Notes: generated by a model from the sequence alone, not told the origin. Numbered from the stretch's first letter, positions 1-8,953 are shown. The stretch is 33,703 bases of DNA from an uncultured Methanobrevibacter sp. (GCA_900318035.1 ONJC01000025.1:1-33703), one strand, 5' to 3'. Numbers and translations are program-made.

Positions 1-119
1 TAATTAATCGTAGAATTAGAATAAATAAAGCAATATCAGCAGAAAAATATAAAAATCGTGCTAAAAAAATAGAAAAAAATCTTAGCTTGACAGCATTGTT
101 CTTTTTTAGTAAATTTTAA
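1..119 (+). CDS. C-terminal end of an unidentified gene (5' truncated)
   Basis: A frame open from base 3 runs to TAA at 117-119 and gives the last 38 residues of a protein that starts outside the window. The tail is strongly basic (INRRIRINKA, KNRAKKIEKN) and ends in a hydrophobic LSLTALFFFSKF. That could be the cytoplasmic end of a membrane protein, but too little is visible to assign a family. It lies 25 bp upstream of the pantoate kinase gene on the same strand. The frame could also be open by chance in AT-rich intergenic DNA, so confidence is limited. Confidence 0.4.
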   Translation, partial: INRRIRINKAISAEKYKNRAKKIEKNLSLTALFFFSKF

Positions 120-144
120 TTAAACTAAAAACAAATTTATTATC

Positions 145-993
145 ATGATTAATTCAGTATTTGTACCAGGACATATCACTGGTTTTTTCACAATACAAAA
201 CCATGAAATCAAATTAAAGAACGGTTCATGTGGCGTTGGATTTTTACTATCAAAAGGTGTAAAAACCACTGTTTCCGATTCGGATGAACTTGTCATCAGT
301 GTCAATCAGGGTGATTCGACTGTAATTGATGAGGTCTTATCAATTTTGGAGCTTAAAAATACTAATTTTAAAATCACTCAGGATATACAGCTTCCAATCG
401 GAGCCGGTTTTGGTACTTCGGCGGCATCAGCATTAAGCCTGACTCTTGCATTGAACGAATTTTTGAATTTGGGATATTCGGAGGAATTATGCGGTCAGAT
501 TGCACACATGGCTGAAGTCAATTTGGGTGCGGGATTGGGTGATGTAATAGCTCAAACAGGACATGGTTTAGTTTTAAGGACAAAACCCGGAGCTCCAGGG
601 ATTGGTGAGATAAAATCATTTAAAAAAAATGTGTTTATTGGCTGGAAAACATTTGGAGCGATTAAAACATCAGACATTATTCTTAATCCCCAGTATAATG
701 AAATTCTTTCAAATTCCGGAGACAAATATCTGGAACTTTTTGTGGATGATCCGACCTTGGAGAATTTCCTGGATTTTTCATCTAAATTTTCACATGAGAT
801 AAACCTGATGTCGGATGAGGTGAAAAATCTAATTGATTATTTTAAATCTTCGAGCGATATTTTAGGTAGTTCCATGGCTATGTTGGGAAATACGGTATTT
901 GCATTTGCATATGACGAAGATGCATTCAAAAAGTTAGAAGTTGAAAACTTACATATAGATAAACTCAACAATATAGGGATAGTTTATGATTAA
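145..993 (+). CDS. Pantoate kinase (archaeal GHMP-kinase family)
   Basis: A 282-residue GHMP-superfamily kinase. Residues 84-96 read PIGAGFGTSAASA, the glycine/serine-rich ATP loop of the family in the form typical of archaeal pantoate kinase. The N-terminus (FVPGHITGFF) also fits that subfamily. Archaea phosphorylate pantoate to 4-phosphopantoate before adding beta-alanine, the reverse of the bacterial order, so this enzyme serves coenzyme A synthesis in the cytoplasm. Length is normal. No Shine-Dalgarno precedes the ATG; an AT-rich TATA-like stretch centred near 117 lies about 28 bp upstream, which would suit a leaderless transcript. The stop overlaps the next gene by 8 bp. A ketopantoate reductase gene for the preceding step is at 21395-22345. 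Confidence 0.88.
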   Translation: MINSVFVPGHITGFFTIQNHEIKLKNGSCGVGFLLSKGVKTTVSDSDELVISVNQGDSTVIDEVLSILELKNTNFKITQDIQLPIGAGFGTSAASALSLTLALNEFLNLGYSEELCGQIAHMAEVNLGAGLGDVIAQTGHGLVLRTKPGAPGIGEIKSFKKNVFIGWKTFGAIKTSDIILNPQYNEILSNSGDKYLELFVDDPTLENFLDFSSKFSHEINLMSDEVKNLIDYFKSSSDILGSSMAMLGNTVFAFAYDEDAFKKLEVENLHIDKLNNIGIVYD

Positions 994-1498
994 ACTTAGT
1001 TACGATGTAGAAAATTATAGAAATGATCTTGTGGATTTGGTTGAAGATGGCGACACTGTGATTGAATTGGGTTGTCATGTCGGCAGAACAACCAGACTGA
1101 TTATGGACAGATGCAGTGTAATTGCCGTTGACAACTCTCCCGAAGCAATTGAAGCAATGGCAAAACTGGATGTTGAGTTTATAAAAGGTGATGTTCGCCT
1201 TCATGATGTCCTTGCCGAAGTATTTTCCAAAGTTCAAAATTGTGATGTGCTGGCAGTAGATTTGGGCGGAGGATATCATCCTGACACGGTTTTTAAAGTT
1301 TTCTATATTTGGTCTTCAACATTCAAACCAAAACATACTGCAATCAGAAATAGGGGACTTCTGGAATTCTTTAACTCGGCCGACGGCAGCGGTGAAGATT
1401 ATGAGTCAAGTATGGGTTATCTTGAAAGCTACCATGATTCAGGAATTCCTCCTCAAATTAAAGAGTTCGCCTTATGGACGCCCGAACTAAAAAAATAG
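986..1498 (+). CDS. Class I SAM-dependent methyltransferase-like protein
   Basis: A 170-residue protein with the Rossmann SAM-binding pattern. Motif I is VIELGCHVGR (residues 25-34), followed by the acidic strand end VIAVDN (45-50) and a later VDLGGG segment. The rest (IWSSTFKPKHTAIRNRG) is not a class I recognise as belonging to a specific substrate. Its ATG lies inside the end of the pantoate kinase gene with 8 bp of overlap, so the two are probably translated from one message. The substrate (small molecule, RNA or protein) cannot be read from the sequence. The linkage to pantoate kinase gives no clear role in CoA synthesis. Confidence 0.75.
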   Translation: MIKLSYDVENYRNDLVDLVEDGDTVIELGCHVGRTTRLIMDRCSVIAVDNSPEAIEAMAKLDVEFIKGDVRLHDVLAEVFSKVQNCDVLAVDLGGGYHPDTVFKVFYIWSSTFKPKHTAIRNRGLLEFFNSADGSGEDYESSMGYLESYHDSGIPPQIKEFALWTPELKK

Positions 1499-1720
1499 GA
1501 ATTTTTAATAGGTAAATGTGTATTTCAATGTGGTGCTGATTCAAAATTATAACATTCTTTAAATAATTATTCACCTATAACTTGTGAATTATCCTTGAAA
1601 AAATAATAATTCTTTTTATAAAAAATAAACTTTTGTATAAACTTTAATGATCTATTTTTCAATTCTTTTTATTTTTAATTTGTAAATTTTATTGAACTGT
1701 CTATTTTTGTACAATTAACC

Positions 1721-1730
1721 TTTATATATA
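1721..1730 (+). promoter_or_regulatory. TATA box of the aroA'-aroB'-thpR-cca operon
   Basis: TTTATATATA preceded by AACC (a BRE-like element). An expected start about 25-28 bp downstream leaves a leader of roughly 20 nt containing the Shine-Dalgarno GAGGT at 1761-1765, seven bases before the ATG at 1773. The 274-bp gap 1499-1772 otherwise holds only AT-rich sequence. The position is inferred from archaeal promoter spacing, not from mapped transcripts. Confidence 0.6.
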
Positions 1731-1772
1731 ATGATAAAGAAAATATAATTCATAAGTAATGAGGTTATATAA

Positions 1773-2564
1773 ATGATAGGTAAAAAGATTCGTTTAGAAA
1801 GAATCATTAACAGAAATACCGGAAGAACCGTTATTGCACCAATGGACCACGGTGTATCAAGCGGCCCTATTCCAGGAATTATAGACATGGATGAAACTGT
1901 TGAAGAAATCTCCCAAGGCGGAGCAGATGCAATCTTAATGCATAAAGGAATTGTAAAACAGGGACACAGAGGTTACGGTAAGGATATAGGTCTTATTGTA
2001 CACTTGTCCGCAAGTACCTCACTTGCACCGGACCCAAATGATAAAGTCACCGTAACAAGTGTTGAAAAGGCCATTCAGCTTGGTGCAGATGCAGTATCCA
2101 TTCATGTAAACTTAGGTTCAGAAACCGAAAGCCAGATGCTTCAGGAATTAGGGGAAATCGCAGAAACCTGTGACTACTGGGGAATGCCTCTTCTTGCAAT
2201 GATGTATCCTAGAGGACAAAAGGTCGAAAACGAACACGATGTGGAATTCGTAAAACATGCTGCACGTGTAGGATCAGAACTTGGTGTTGACATTGTTAAA
2301 ACCAACTATACAGGAGACCCTGATTCATTTAAGGAAGTTGTTGAAGGTGCAATCGTGCCTGTAGTTATTGCAGGAGGACCAAAAATAGACACAGATGAAG
2401 AATTGTTACAGATGGTAAAGGATTCTCTTGATGTTGGAGGAGCAGGAGTTGCATTTGGACGTAATCTGTTCCAAGCAGAAAACCCTGGAAAAATCACCCG
2501 TGCGATTTCAGAAGTTGTCCACCATGATGCAGAAGTAGACGAAGCTTTAAAATTCTTAGAATAG
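1773..2564 (+). CDS. aroA': 2-amino-3,7-dideoxy-D-threo-hept-6-ulosonate (ADH) synthase
   Basis: A 263-residue class I aldolase-type TIM barrel matching archaeal ADH synthase (MJ0400 type). This enzyme starts the alternative shikimate pathway used by methanogens in place of DAHP synthase, condensing L-aspartate semialdehyde with a 6-deoxy-5-ketofructose-derived unit. Expected active-site positions are present: Asp25 in APMDHG, Tyr145 in AMMYPRG, and Lys176 in DIVKTNYTG as the Schiff-base lysine. GPKID near residue 202 is the phosphate-binding end of the barrel. It is first gene of a tight operon; the partner enzyme for the next step begins 8 bp downstream. Aromatic amino acid synthesis is the clear role. 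Confidence 0.93.
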   Translation: MIGKKIRLERIINRNTGRTVIAPMDHGVSSGPIPGIIDMDETVEEISQGGADAILMHKGIVKQGHRGYGKDIGLIVHLSASTSLAPDPNDKVTVTSVEKAIQLGADAVSIHVNLGSETESQMLQELGEIAETCDYWGMPLLAMMYPRGQKVENEHDVEFVKHAARVGSELGVDIVKTNYTGDPDSFKEVVEGAIVPVVIAGGPKIDTDEELLQMVKDSLDVGGAGVAFGRNLFQAENPGKITRAISEVVHHDAEVDEALKFLE

Positions 2565-2572
2565 GTGATTTG

Positions 2573-3703
2573 ATGCAAAATAAATTTGCATGGATTAGCA
2601 CTCCTGATGAAGTGTGGGACGATAAGAAGGAAATGATAACAACTGCACTTGAATCAGGCATTGACCATGTCCTTGACCTGGATGATATAGAAAACATCAG
2701 AAAACTGGGCAATGTAAAGATAATTGCAAACAGTGATGATGCTGACATTTATCTGGTCGGAATCAACGGCGAAGGAGACGGAGTTGTAGAGCTAAACGAT
2801 GACTTTACAGATTCAGTCGACATTGCAAATGCAAAAAAAGCAAAAAGCGAAGGAAAACAGGTATGTGCATATATCAAAATAACCGACAAGGCACATGAAC
2901 AATTGGCCGTAAAACTCGGTCCGATTGTAGACTATATCATACTTGTCGGAACAGACTGGACAATCATTCCCCTTGAAAACATCATTGCAGACCTTCAAAA
3001 GGAAGATGTTAACATCATCGCAGCCGTCCGTGACGTTGAAGGGGCAAAAGTTGCTTTGGAAACCCTGGAACACGGAACCGACGGAGTAATATTTGAAGCA
3101 AATGACTTCAATCAAACAAAAAAGATTGCACAGGAAGTCATTGAGGCTTCACAAACAAAATATGAATTGAAGATAGCTACCGTAACCAATGTAAAACCAT
3201 TGGGCTCAGGCGACAGGGTATGCGTCGACACAACAGACATGATGAAACCTGGCGAAGGAATGCTTATCGGATCATATTCAAAATCAATGTTTCTGGTACA
3301 CTCAGAATCACTGGAAAGTGAATATGTCGCTTCACGTCCGTTCAGGGTAAATGCAGGTCCCGTACAGGCATACGTAATGGTTCCCGGAAACAAAACAAGA
3401 TACCTCTCAGAACTTGTCGCAGGCGATGAAGTGCTGATTGTAAATGCTCAAGGTGAGACCAGAACAGCATATGTCGGAAGAAGCAAAATCGAAAGACGTC
3501 CATTGATATTAATCGAGGCAGAATATGAAGGAAAAGTCATCAGAACCCTGCTTCAAAATGCCGAAACAATCAGAATAGTTGATGAAAACGATGAACCTCT
3601 TTCAGTTGCAGACATCAAACCTGGCGATAAGGTTAAGGTATACATAGAATCCAATGCACGTCATTTCGGAATAGCTATTGACGAAACTATCATTGAACAG
3701 TAG
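2573..3703 (+). CDS. aroB': 3-dehydroquinate synthase II
   Basis: A 376-residue protein of the archaeal type II dehydroquinate synthase family (MJ1249 type). It oxidatively deaminates and cyclises ADH to 3-dehydroquinate using NAD+. It is unrelated to bacterial AroB. Recognisable family segments are [15 protein letters not shown] at the N-terminus, [15 protein letters not shown] in the middle, and [16 protein letters not shown] in the C-terminal half. An in-frame TTG three bases upstream is a less likely start: AGGTGAT at 2562-2568 is ideally placed for the ATG at 2573. The 8-bp gap to ADH synthase makes the two-step pathway a translational unit. Confidence 0.93.
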   Translation: MQNKFAWISTPDEVWDDKKEMITTALESGIDHVLDLDDIENIRKLGNVKIIANSDDADIYLVGINGEGDGVVELNDDFTDSVDIANAKKAKSEGKQVCAYIKITDKAHEQLAVKLGPIVDYIILVGTDWTIIPLENIIADLQKEDVNIIAAVRDVEGAKVALETLEHGTDGVIFEANDFNQTKKIAQEVIEASQTKYELKIATVTNVKPLGSGDRVCVDTTDMMKPGEGMLIGSYSKSMFLVHSESLESEYVASRPFRVNAGPVQAYVMVPGNKTRYLSELVAGDEVLIVNAQGETRTAYVGRSKIERRPLILIEAEYEGKVIRTLLQNAETIRIVDENDEPLSVADIKPGDKVKVYIESNARHFGIAIDETIIEQ

Positions 3704-3711
3704 GTGTTAAC

Positions 3712-4269
3712 ATGAGCCAACTGAGAGCATTTCTGGCAATTGACATTGATGAGGACATCAAGGCCAAAATGTATAAGGTAATCAAGGAATTCAAGCAGAT
3801 AGATGCCAGAATCAAATATGTGGAGATGGAAAATCTGCATCTCACCCTCAAGTTCTTCGGAGATATTGACACTGAAGGAATTGATTTGCTTTGTTTAAAA
3901 ATTGAAGAGGTAGTCTCAAACTTCGACAAGTTCAAGGTCAAAATCAGAGGATGCGGTGCGTTTCCAAACACCAACAGAATCAAGGTAATCTGGTTGGGCC
4001 TGGATGAGGATGATATTGTCAGAAGACTGCATGATGAATTGGATAAGGAATTTGTAAAGTTGGGTTTTGACAAAGACGGAAAATTCTCCTCACATTTAAC
4101 CATAGGCCGTATGAAATCCGCCAAAGGCAAAAATGAAGTCAAATCAAAGATAGAAGAATTCAGTGAAGTCGAAATTGGTGAGATGGCTGTCGATAAGATA
4201 ATTCTTAAAAAATCAACATTGACTCCTCAAGGACCAATTTACGATGATATAAAAGTATTTGAATTGTGA
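3712..4269 (+). CDS. thpR: RNA 2',3'-cyclic phosphodiesterase
   Basis: A 185-residue 2H phosphoesterase (LigT/ThpR family). Its two signature motifs are HLTL (residues 43-46) and HLTI (128-131), each supplying the catalytic histidine and threonine, with typical LRAFLAID at the N-terminus. The family opens 2',3'-cyclic phosphate ends of RNA. It begins 8 bp after aroB' with AGGTGT as ribosome site and is followed four bases later by the CCA-adding enzyme. A link between RNA 3'-end handling and tRNA 3'-end maturation is plausible for this pair; sharing a message with shikimate genes probably reflects gene packing. Confidence 0.92.
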   Translation: MSQLRAFLAIDIDEDIKAKMYKVIKEFKQIDARIKYVEMENLHLTLKFFGDIDTEGIDLLCLKIEEVVSNFDKFKVKIRGCGAFPNTNRIKVIWLGLDEDDIVRRLHDELDKEFVKLGFDKDGKFSSHLTIGRMKSAKGKNEVKSKIEEFSEVEIGEMAVDKIILKKSTLTPQGPIYDDIKVFEL

Positions 4270-4273
4270 TAAT

Positions 4274-5641
4274 ATGAATTATGAGCTAATATTAAAAGAC
4301 ATAAAACCAACACTGGAAGAGCAAAACGGCATTGATGCAATGTCAGACAAACTCGTAAGTTTTTTGAATGAAACATGCGAAAAGGAAGATATCAGTGCAA
4401 AAATTGCAGTTGTTGGCTCTGTTGCAAAACACACTGCACTTAAGGGAAAATCAGACATTGACATTTTCATGGCATTTCCTCTCGATGTCAGTGAGGATAC
4501 CCTAAAACAGACTGGTTTGTATTTAGCTCATAAATGCAGCGATGCCTTTAACGGGGATGCCTCACACCACTTTGCATCACATCCATATGTGCAGGCAGAC
4601 ATTGAAGGTTATGATGTTGATTTGGTTCCATGCTATGAAATAGAAGACGGTTCACAGCTCAAATCAGCAGTAGACCGGACAATTCTTCACACTAGATACG
4701 TCAAGGGACATTTGACCTCGCAAGGATGTGACGAAGTTCTGCTTTTGAAAAGATTTATGGATATGACAGGAACTTACGGTTCAGAGTTCAAGGTAGGTGG
4801 ATTTGCAGGATATCTTTGTGAACTGCTAATAATAAAATACGGCAGCTTTGAAGAGACTTTAAAAGCCGCAACTAACTGGCAATATGGTCATATCATTGAT
4901 CTGGAGGATTATGGAACCGGAGGACAATTTGATGATCCGCTGATAATGATTGATCCGACGGACAAGAACCGTAATGTGGGCGCTGCCTTAAGATTGAATA
5001 AGTTCTCAGAATTCATACAGTCAGCAAGAAATTACCTCTCATCAGACAATAAGAGCAGTTATTTCTATCCGCTGGATAAAACTGTTGATAAAGAATCTAT
5101 TTTGAATGAATTTGAAAAAAGGGGAAGCGATTTTATAGCAATCAAGTTCGATATTCCTGACATGCCGCTCGATACCCTTCATCCGCAGCTTAAAATGACA
5201 GCTGAAGCTCTTGCAGACAAAATAGCTAAAGAGGAATTCAATGTATTTTGTGTTGATTATGCTTCAGATGAAGAGGATACGGCAGTAATATTGCTTGAAA
5301 TGGCTTCATCAAAACTTAATAATATTAAAATCAATTATGGTCCTAAAATATATTTGAACAAGGCTTGCAATAATTTCACAGCCAAATACGGTCCTGAAAC
5401 TTGCCATATAATCGATGATTTTCTGGTCCACACTCAGAAAAGACAATTCAGTGATGTCATGCAATTCATAGAATATTTGTTCACAACAGAACACATTCGT
5501 AAAATCAAGGTTGGAAAAAACCTAAAAAAAGCTATTGTAAACTCTTATGAATTCATTTCAATTGACGATTTGGCTTCAGATGAATTTTATATAACCTTTT
5601 TGGATGATTTTATAAATCCAGGCCAGTATATCGTAAGGTGA
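4274..5641 (+). CDS. cca: CCA-adding tRNA nucleotidyltransferase (archaeal class I)
   Basis: A 455-residue protein matching the archaeal class I CCA-adding enzyme, which adds or repairs the 3'-terminal CCA of tRNA without a nucleic-acid template. The nucleotidyltransferase head carries GSVAKHT (residues 48-54) and the metal-binding pair DID (61-63), with a third acidic position in YDVDLVPCYE. The following region HTRYVKGHL and the helical and C-terminal portions are of normal length. I chose the ATG at 4274 because GTGAT, overlapping the thpR stop, lies just before it; an in-frame TTG at 4259 would add five residues inside thpR. It is the last gene of the operon. Confidence 0.93.
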   Translation: MNYELILKDIKPTLEEQNGIDAMSDKLVSFLNETCEKEDISAKIAVVGSVAKHTALKGKSDIDIFMAFPLDVSEDTLKQTGLYLAHKCSDAFNGDASHHFASHPYVQADIEGYDVDLVPCYEIEDGSQLKSAVDRTILHTRYVKGHLTSQGCDEVLLLKRFMDMTGTYGSEFKVGGFAGYLCELLIIKYGSFEETLKAATNWQYGHIIDLEDYGTGGQFDDPLIMIDPTDKNRNVGAALRLNKFSEFIQSARNYLSSDNKSSYFYPLDKTVDKESILNEFEKRGSDFIAIKFDIPDMPLDTLHPQLKMTAEALADKIAKEEFNVFCVDYASDEEDTAVILLEMASSKLNNIKINYGPKIYLNKACNNFTAKYGPETCHIIDDFLVHTQKRQFSDVMQFIEYLFTTEHIRKIKVGKNLKKAIVNSYEFISIDDLASDEFYITFLDDFINPGQYIVR

Positions 5642-5694
5642 ATGATTGGCTTTAAAAAGCTGAAGAATTGATTTAGTTGTAAATCATTCTAATT

Positions 5695-6630
5695 TTATAG
5701 TTTCAATATTGTTGAGACGGTTAATCCAGTGATTTTTGATATCTCTGTTGGTGTTAGTTTGCCTTTTAGTTTTTTGGCAATTTCCTTTTTCTCTTCGTTT
5801 CTACCTTCTTTTATGCCGTCTTTTCTACCTTCTTTTATGCCGTCTTTTCTGCCTTCTTTTATGCCGTCTTTTCTACCTTTTTCGATTAGTTCTTCTTTTT
5901 CAAGTTGGAGGTGTTTTTTGCTGACTTCACTCAGTGCTTGTTCTATCATTTTTTCAGCTTCAGGGGTCATGTTCAATTCTCCTTTTAATTCTTCTCTTTT
6001 TTCTTTGTTAACAAAATTTTCAATTTCAAGTCCAATAACTGCTTTAAATGTATCTATTTTTGTTAAATCAAATAAATTTTGTTTTTTATGAATTTTACAT
6101 ATTCTTTTTAGCATTATTTTTTTGTTTTTGTATTTTGGAAGAAGACACATTATCATCAGGGATATTTCCTCTTCTTTTGTTAATTTTAAGTTGATTTTAG
6201 CTTTGTTTTCAATACTATTTAAGATTTTCTTGAAATCAGTGTTTCCCAAATAGATAATTTCGGGATGTAGGCTTTTGGTTTTCCCAATTTTTCTTGTTTT
6301 TTGTCCTGACCCTTCTTTTCTGAAACTAATTATCAGAGTTTCACAGCGTGAATCATATTCACATTCCGAATGAATATTGTAATCATGAAATCTCTCCAAA
6401 TCATTTTTATAAGGGCCTGTGAATTGAAATTCAATGTTTAACAGTGTATTATCTTCAAATTGACATAAGAAGTCAAGATATAACTGTCTTCCTTTTTTCG
6501 TTATGATTTCTGTATGCAATATCTGTTTAATTGATTTTTCAACCCCCAGATATGACAAAAATTCATCAGGATATGACAATATGATTAATTTCAATATTGC
6601 GTCATAAATTTTGTGAATTTCCCTATTCAT
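5695..6630 (-). CDS. Rpn/PD-(D/E)XK nuclease-transposase-like protein with tandem-repeat tail
   Basis: A 311-residue protein of the Rpn-like PD-(D/E)XK type (often annotated as recombination-promoting nuclease or putative transposase). The likely catalytic core is YLDFLCQF (Asp52) followed by LLNIEFQF (Glu67-x-Gln69), the D...ExQ pattern of that family. About residues 230-280 form a charged helix built from KEGRKDGI repeats. The last 25 residues (LTPTEISKITGLTVSTI) look like a small helix-turn-helix, as is common in this family. The start at 6630 has GGTGAT four bases upstream; the longer TTG version has none. It is monocistronic and convergent to cca. Members are thought to act on DNA in recombination; activity here is not shown. 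Confidence 0.72.
   Translation of the reverse strand: MNREIHKIYDAILKLIILSYPDEFLSYLGVEKSIKQILHTEIITKKGRQLYLDFLCQFEDNTLLNIEFQFTGPYKNDLERFHDYNIHSECEYDSRCETLIISFRKEGSGQKTRKIGKTKSLHPEIIYLGNTDFKKILNSIENKAKINLKLTKEEEISLMIMCLLPKYKNKKIMLKRICKIHKKQNLFDLTKIDTFKAVIGLEIENFVNKEKREELKGELNMTPEAEKMIEQALSEVSKKHLQLEKEELIEKGRKDGIKEGRKDGIKEGRKDGIKEGRNEEKKEIAKKLKGKLTPTEISKITGLTVSTILKL
5798..5880 (-). repeat. 24-bp in-frame tandem repeat coding for KEGRKDGI units
   Basis: Three consecutive 24-bp units (5798-5821, 5822-5845, 5846-5869) plus a partial fourth. They are nearly identical except for one A/G change in the third. Each encodes eight residues of a charged helical linker between the nuclease-like core and the C-terminal helix-turn-helix. 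Because the unit is a multiple of three, gain or loss changes linker length without breaking the frame. Confidence 0.88.
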
Positions 6631-6802
6631 ACAAATCACCATTTTTTGCAATTAATATTTTATTTGAACTGATATAAGTAGTTTTTAATAAATTTTAATG
6701 CAATATTATGGGTTTAAGTCAATTTTACCATATAATGGCAATTTTTAAATCAAAACATAATATTCATATACTTTCAGATTGATATCTACTAAAAGTGATA
6801 AT

Positions 6803-7147
6803 ATGGCTCGAAAAACATATCTCTATGAATGGCAAAAAGAGGAATTTGAAAACCTAACAGACATTGAAAAGGAAGCTTTCAAAAAGGCCGACAGGTTAAA
6901 TGACATGATGCTTGATATTAAAATACTCATGGATGAAATCGACGATGAATGGAATCAATATCTCAAATACCTTGAAGATTCAAAGATATCCAGGATATGT
7001 GAGTTTAGAGGAGGACAGTGCATTGAATTTGATGAGGAACTTTTAAATGCAATAGTCAATACCCTAAAAAAATCGCTGAATGACACAAAGGATTCCCTAA
7101 ATCACAATTCAAAAAAAATTAACTTAAATCGTGTAATTGATGGATAA
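6803..7147 (+). CDS. Small acidic helical protein, function unknown
   Basis: A 114-residue protein I do not recognise. It is rich in Glu, Asp and Lys and predicted mostly helical (WQKEEFENLTDIEKEAFKKA, later LLNAIVNTLKKSLNDTKDSL), with no signal peptide or membrane segment. A central CEFRGGQCIEF has two cysteines six residues apart. GTGAT five bases before the ATG at 6803 decides the start over an in-frame TTG at 6779. It stands alone between the Rpn-like gene (divergent) and the DUF2284 gene 46 bp downstream. A cytoplasmic coiled-coil partner protein is possible, but no role can be assigned. Confidence 0.65.
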   Translation: MARKTYLYEWQKEEFENLTDIEKEAFKKADRLNDMMLDIKILMDEIDDEWNQYLKYLEDSKISRICEFRGGQCIEFDEELLNAIVNTLKKSLNDTKDSLNHNSKKINLNRVIDG

Positions 7148-7193
7148 TTTTCAATAGAAACTTTTATTATATTCAATCTGTATATAAATAATC

Positions 7194-7745
7194 ATGTCAG
7201 AGATAAAAAAACTCACAATTGATGTTGATGTTTCGGATTATGTGGAAAAATATGTTGACTTTGAAGAGGTCTCAAAACTCTGCATAGAAGAGCAGGAGAC
7301 TTTAGGCTATAACTGGAATTATCCTCCATTTGATTTTGATGTTGATGAAGTATGGAACTCATATAACAAATTAAAGATTATTGCTTTTAAAATAGACTTT
7401 TCAGCCGAAGAGCTTGAGCACACTTTTGAGGATCAAGAACTTGAATACATTTTGAAGAGATTTGAACGCATGAAGGTCAAGTTCATGAATGAAATATACA
7501 TGCTCGAAAGTGAGGATGCACTGGGACTGTTTTTGGGAAAATGCAACCTGTGCATGAGATGCACAAGGGAATTTGACATGCCCTGCAAGATGCCTTTCAA
7601 AATGAGATACTCCCTTGAATCATTGGGGGCATACACAGACAGGACAGTAGAAGACTTCTTCGGATATCCAATAAAATACGCTCATGACGGCAAACTGCCT
7701 GAATATCTGATATTTGTCGGCGGTCTGCTATATGATAAAAAATAG
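7194..7745 (+). CDS. DUF2284 family predicted metal-binding protein
   Basis: A 183-residue protein with the cysteine pattern of DUF2284: Cys117, Cys120, Cys123 and Cys131 in CNLCMRCTREFDMPC, followed by the family's SLESLGAY segment. Cys30 may be a further ligand. The four clustered cysteines suggest an Fe-S cluster or zinc site; the biochemical role is unknown. No Shine-Dalgarno precedes the ATG. A TTTTATTATA stretch near 7162-7171 sits about 28 bp upstream, which would suit a leaderless message. The stop is nine bases before npdG, so the two are co-transcribed. That makes a redox role around F420/NADPH an attractive but unproved inference. Confidence 0.78.
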   Translation: MSEIKKLTIDVDVSDYVEKYVDFEEVSKLCIEEQETLGYNWNYPPFDFDVDEVWNSYNKLKIIAFKIDFSAEELEHTFEDQELEYILKRFERMKVKFMNEIYMLESEDALGLFLGKCNLCMRCTREFDMPCKMPFKMRYSLESLGAYTDRTVEDFFGYPIKYAHDGKLPEYLIFVGGLLYDKK

Positions 7746-7754
7746 GTGATTAAT

Positions 7755-8444
7755 ATGAAAGTAAGTATAATAGGAGGAACCGGACCTCAAGGACTTGGAA
7801 TTGCGGAAAGACTGGCCATAGCTGGCGTTGATGTAATTGTAGGTTCACGTAAAGTAGAAAAAGCATTGGATGTAGTTGCAAAGGCAAAAGAAGACCTTGC
7901 GGACTATGACTTATCTAATATGGTTGGTATGGCAAACGAAGATGCTGCAAAAGAAGGTGATGTATTAATCATAACAGTACCTTTAGTAGCACAAAAGCCA
8001 ACAGTTGAAGGAATAAAAGAATTCTGTAAAGACAAAATTGTCATGGATGCAACAGTACCTCTTGAAACAGCAATCGGCGGAAAACCATTCAGATTCGTAG
8101 ACCTCATGGAAGGGTCCGCTGCTGAAAGGACAGCTTCAATTCTTGAAGGAACAGGAGCAAAAGTTATCTGTGCATTCTGTAACATCTCAAACTCTCATCT
8201 AGCAAACATTCCAGAAGAAATAGACTGTGACTGCCTTATTGCAGGTGATGATAAGGAAGCTAAAGCTACAGCTGCCGAAATCATTGACAAAATTCCGGGA
8301 ATCAGAACAATCGACACAGGCGTACTTGAAAAGGCACGAATCATAGAAAAAATCACTCCTCTTTTGATTGGAATGAACATCAAGTACAAATCCCATTACG
8401 GAGGATTAAGAATAACTGGAATTCCTGCATTGGACAAGGAATAG
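7755..8444 (+). CDS. npdG: NADPH-dependent F420 reductase (F420H2:NADP+ oxidoreductase)
   Basis: A 229-residue protein that transfers hydride between coenzyme F420 and NADP, supplying NADPH for biosynthesis in methanogens. The N-terminal Rossmann fold reads KVSIIGGTGPQGLGIAERLA, then VIVGSR, where Ser/Arg after the second strand contact the NADP 2'-phosphate. The DATVPLE segment and the C-terminal HYGGLRITGI are typical of the family, and length is normal. AGGTGAT overlapping the DUF2284 stop selects the ATG at 7755, not the GTG at 7746. The next gene follows after six bases. Among single genes, this is one of the clearest markers of a methanogen in the window. Confidence 0.92.
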   Translation: MKVSIIGGTGPQGLGIAERLAIAGVDVIVGSRKVEKALDVVAKAKEDLADYDLSNMVGMANEDAAKEGDVLIITVPLVAQKPTVEGIKEFCKDKIVMDATVPLETAIGGKPFRFVDLMEGSAAERTASILEGTGAKVICAFCNISNSHLANIPEEIDCDCLIAGDDKEAKATAAEIIDKIPGIRTIDTGVLEKARIIEKITPLLIGMNIKYKSHYGGLRITGIPALDKE

Positions 8445-8450
8445 ATTTTT

Positions 8451-8939
8451 ATGGATTCATTTGAGGCTTTAGTTGGAAAAAACATAAATGATGTAGTCTT
8501 GAATGAATCAACAACTTTTTTTATAGCTCCTTTGGAGTATTTTTATAAAAACTGCGGCAGGAGATATCCCGCTTCAAAGTTCAGGCTTGCAGAATTGGAC
8601 TATTTTGACCTGATTGACTTTACTGAACTGTTCAAATATGAATCGATACTGATTATCTGGTATGATGAGACTGGTCTGATTACAGATTTGGAGCTCTATT
8701 ATCTAACTAACGACTTTGATGTACTTTTTACAGATTATTACTATATCAAAAAAGCCATTGACAACGGCGAGGCCCATAAATTGCGTGAAGGAGATACAAA
8801 ATATTTAGGGGCTTCAAGGCTGCCCGATAAGGTTCCACAGCCGAACAGTGACAAACTGGCAAATAGAAGGGAACTTGTTTTAAAAAAGAAATACCTGCAG
8901 AAAATGCTTAATGAAATGGATTTGAAGCGCCGCTTTTAA
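8451..8939 (+). CDS. Short protein resembling the MutH/Sau3AI C-terminal domain
   Basis: A 162-residue protein. From memory of the family, residues 44-70 (FRLAELDYFDLIDF, ILIIWYDE), 95-108 (DYYYIKKAIDNGEAHK), 110-122 (KLREGDTKYLGAS) and the tail QPNSDKLANRRELVLKKKYL follow the order of the C-terminal half of MutH/Sau3AI-type domains (AKxRL..YFD, DY..I...I..GKAH.LSEGDT.YLGA, AK.RA..LK..Y). I cannot see the catalytic D...ExK segment expected before this part, so the protein is probably not an active nuclease, rather like the regulatory second domain of Sau3AI. No cognate methyltransferase is nearby. It starts six bases after npdG, with a weak ribosome site. The assignment rests on pattern recall and needs a profile search. 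Confidence 0.5.
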   Translation: MDSFEALVGKNINDVVLNESTTFFIAPLEYFYKNCGRRYPASKFRLAELDYFDLIDFTELFKYESILIIWYDETGLITDLELYYLTNDFDVLFTDYYYIKKAIDNGEAHKLREGDTKYLGASRLPDKVPQPNSDKLANRRELVLKKKYLQKMLNEMDLKRRF

Positions 8940-8953
8940 TTTGATTGGTGTAG

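Noticed and set aside
5729..6091. Plus-strand open frame with SFLPSFMPSF repeats
   Set aside because: It is the reverse reading of the 24-bp repeat in the Rpn-like gene; no ribosome site, and the minus-strand frame has recognisable nuclease residues.
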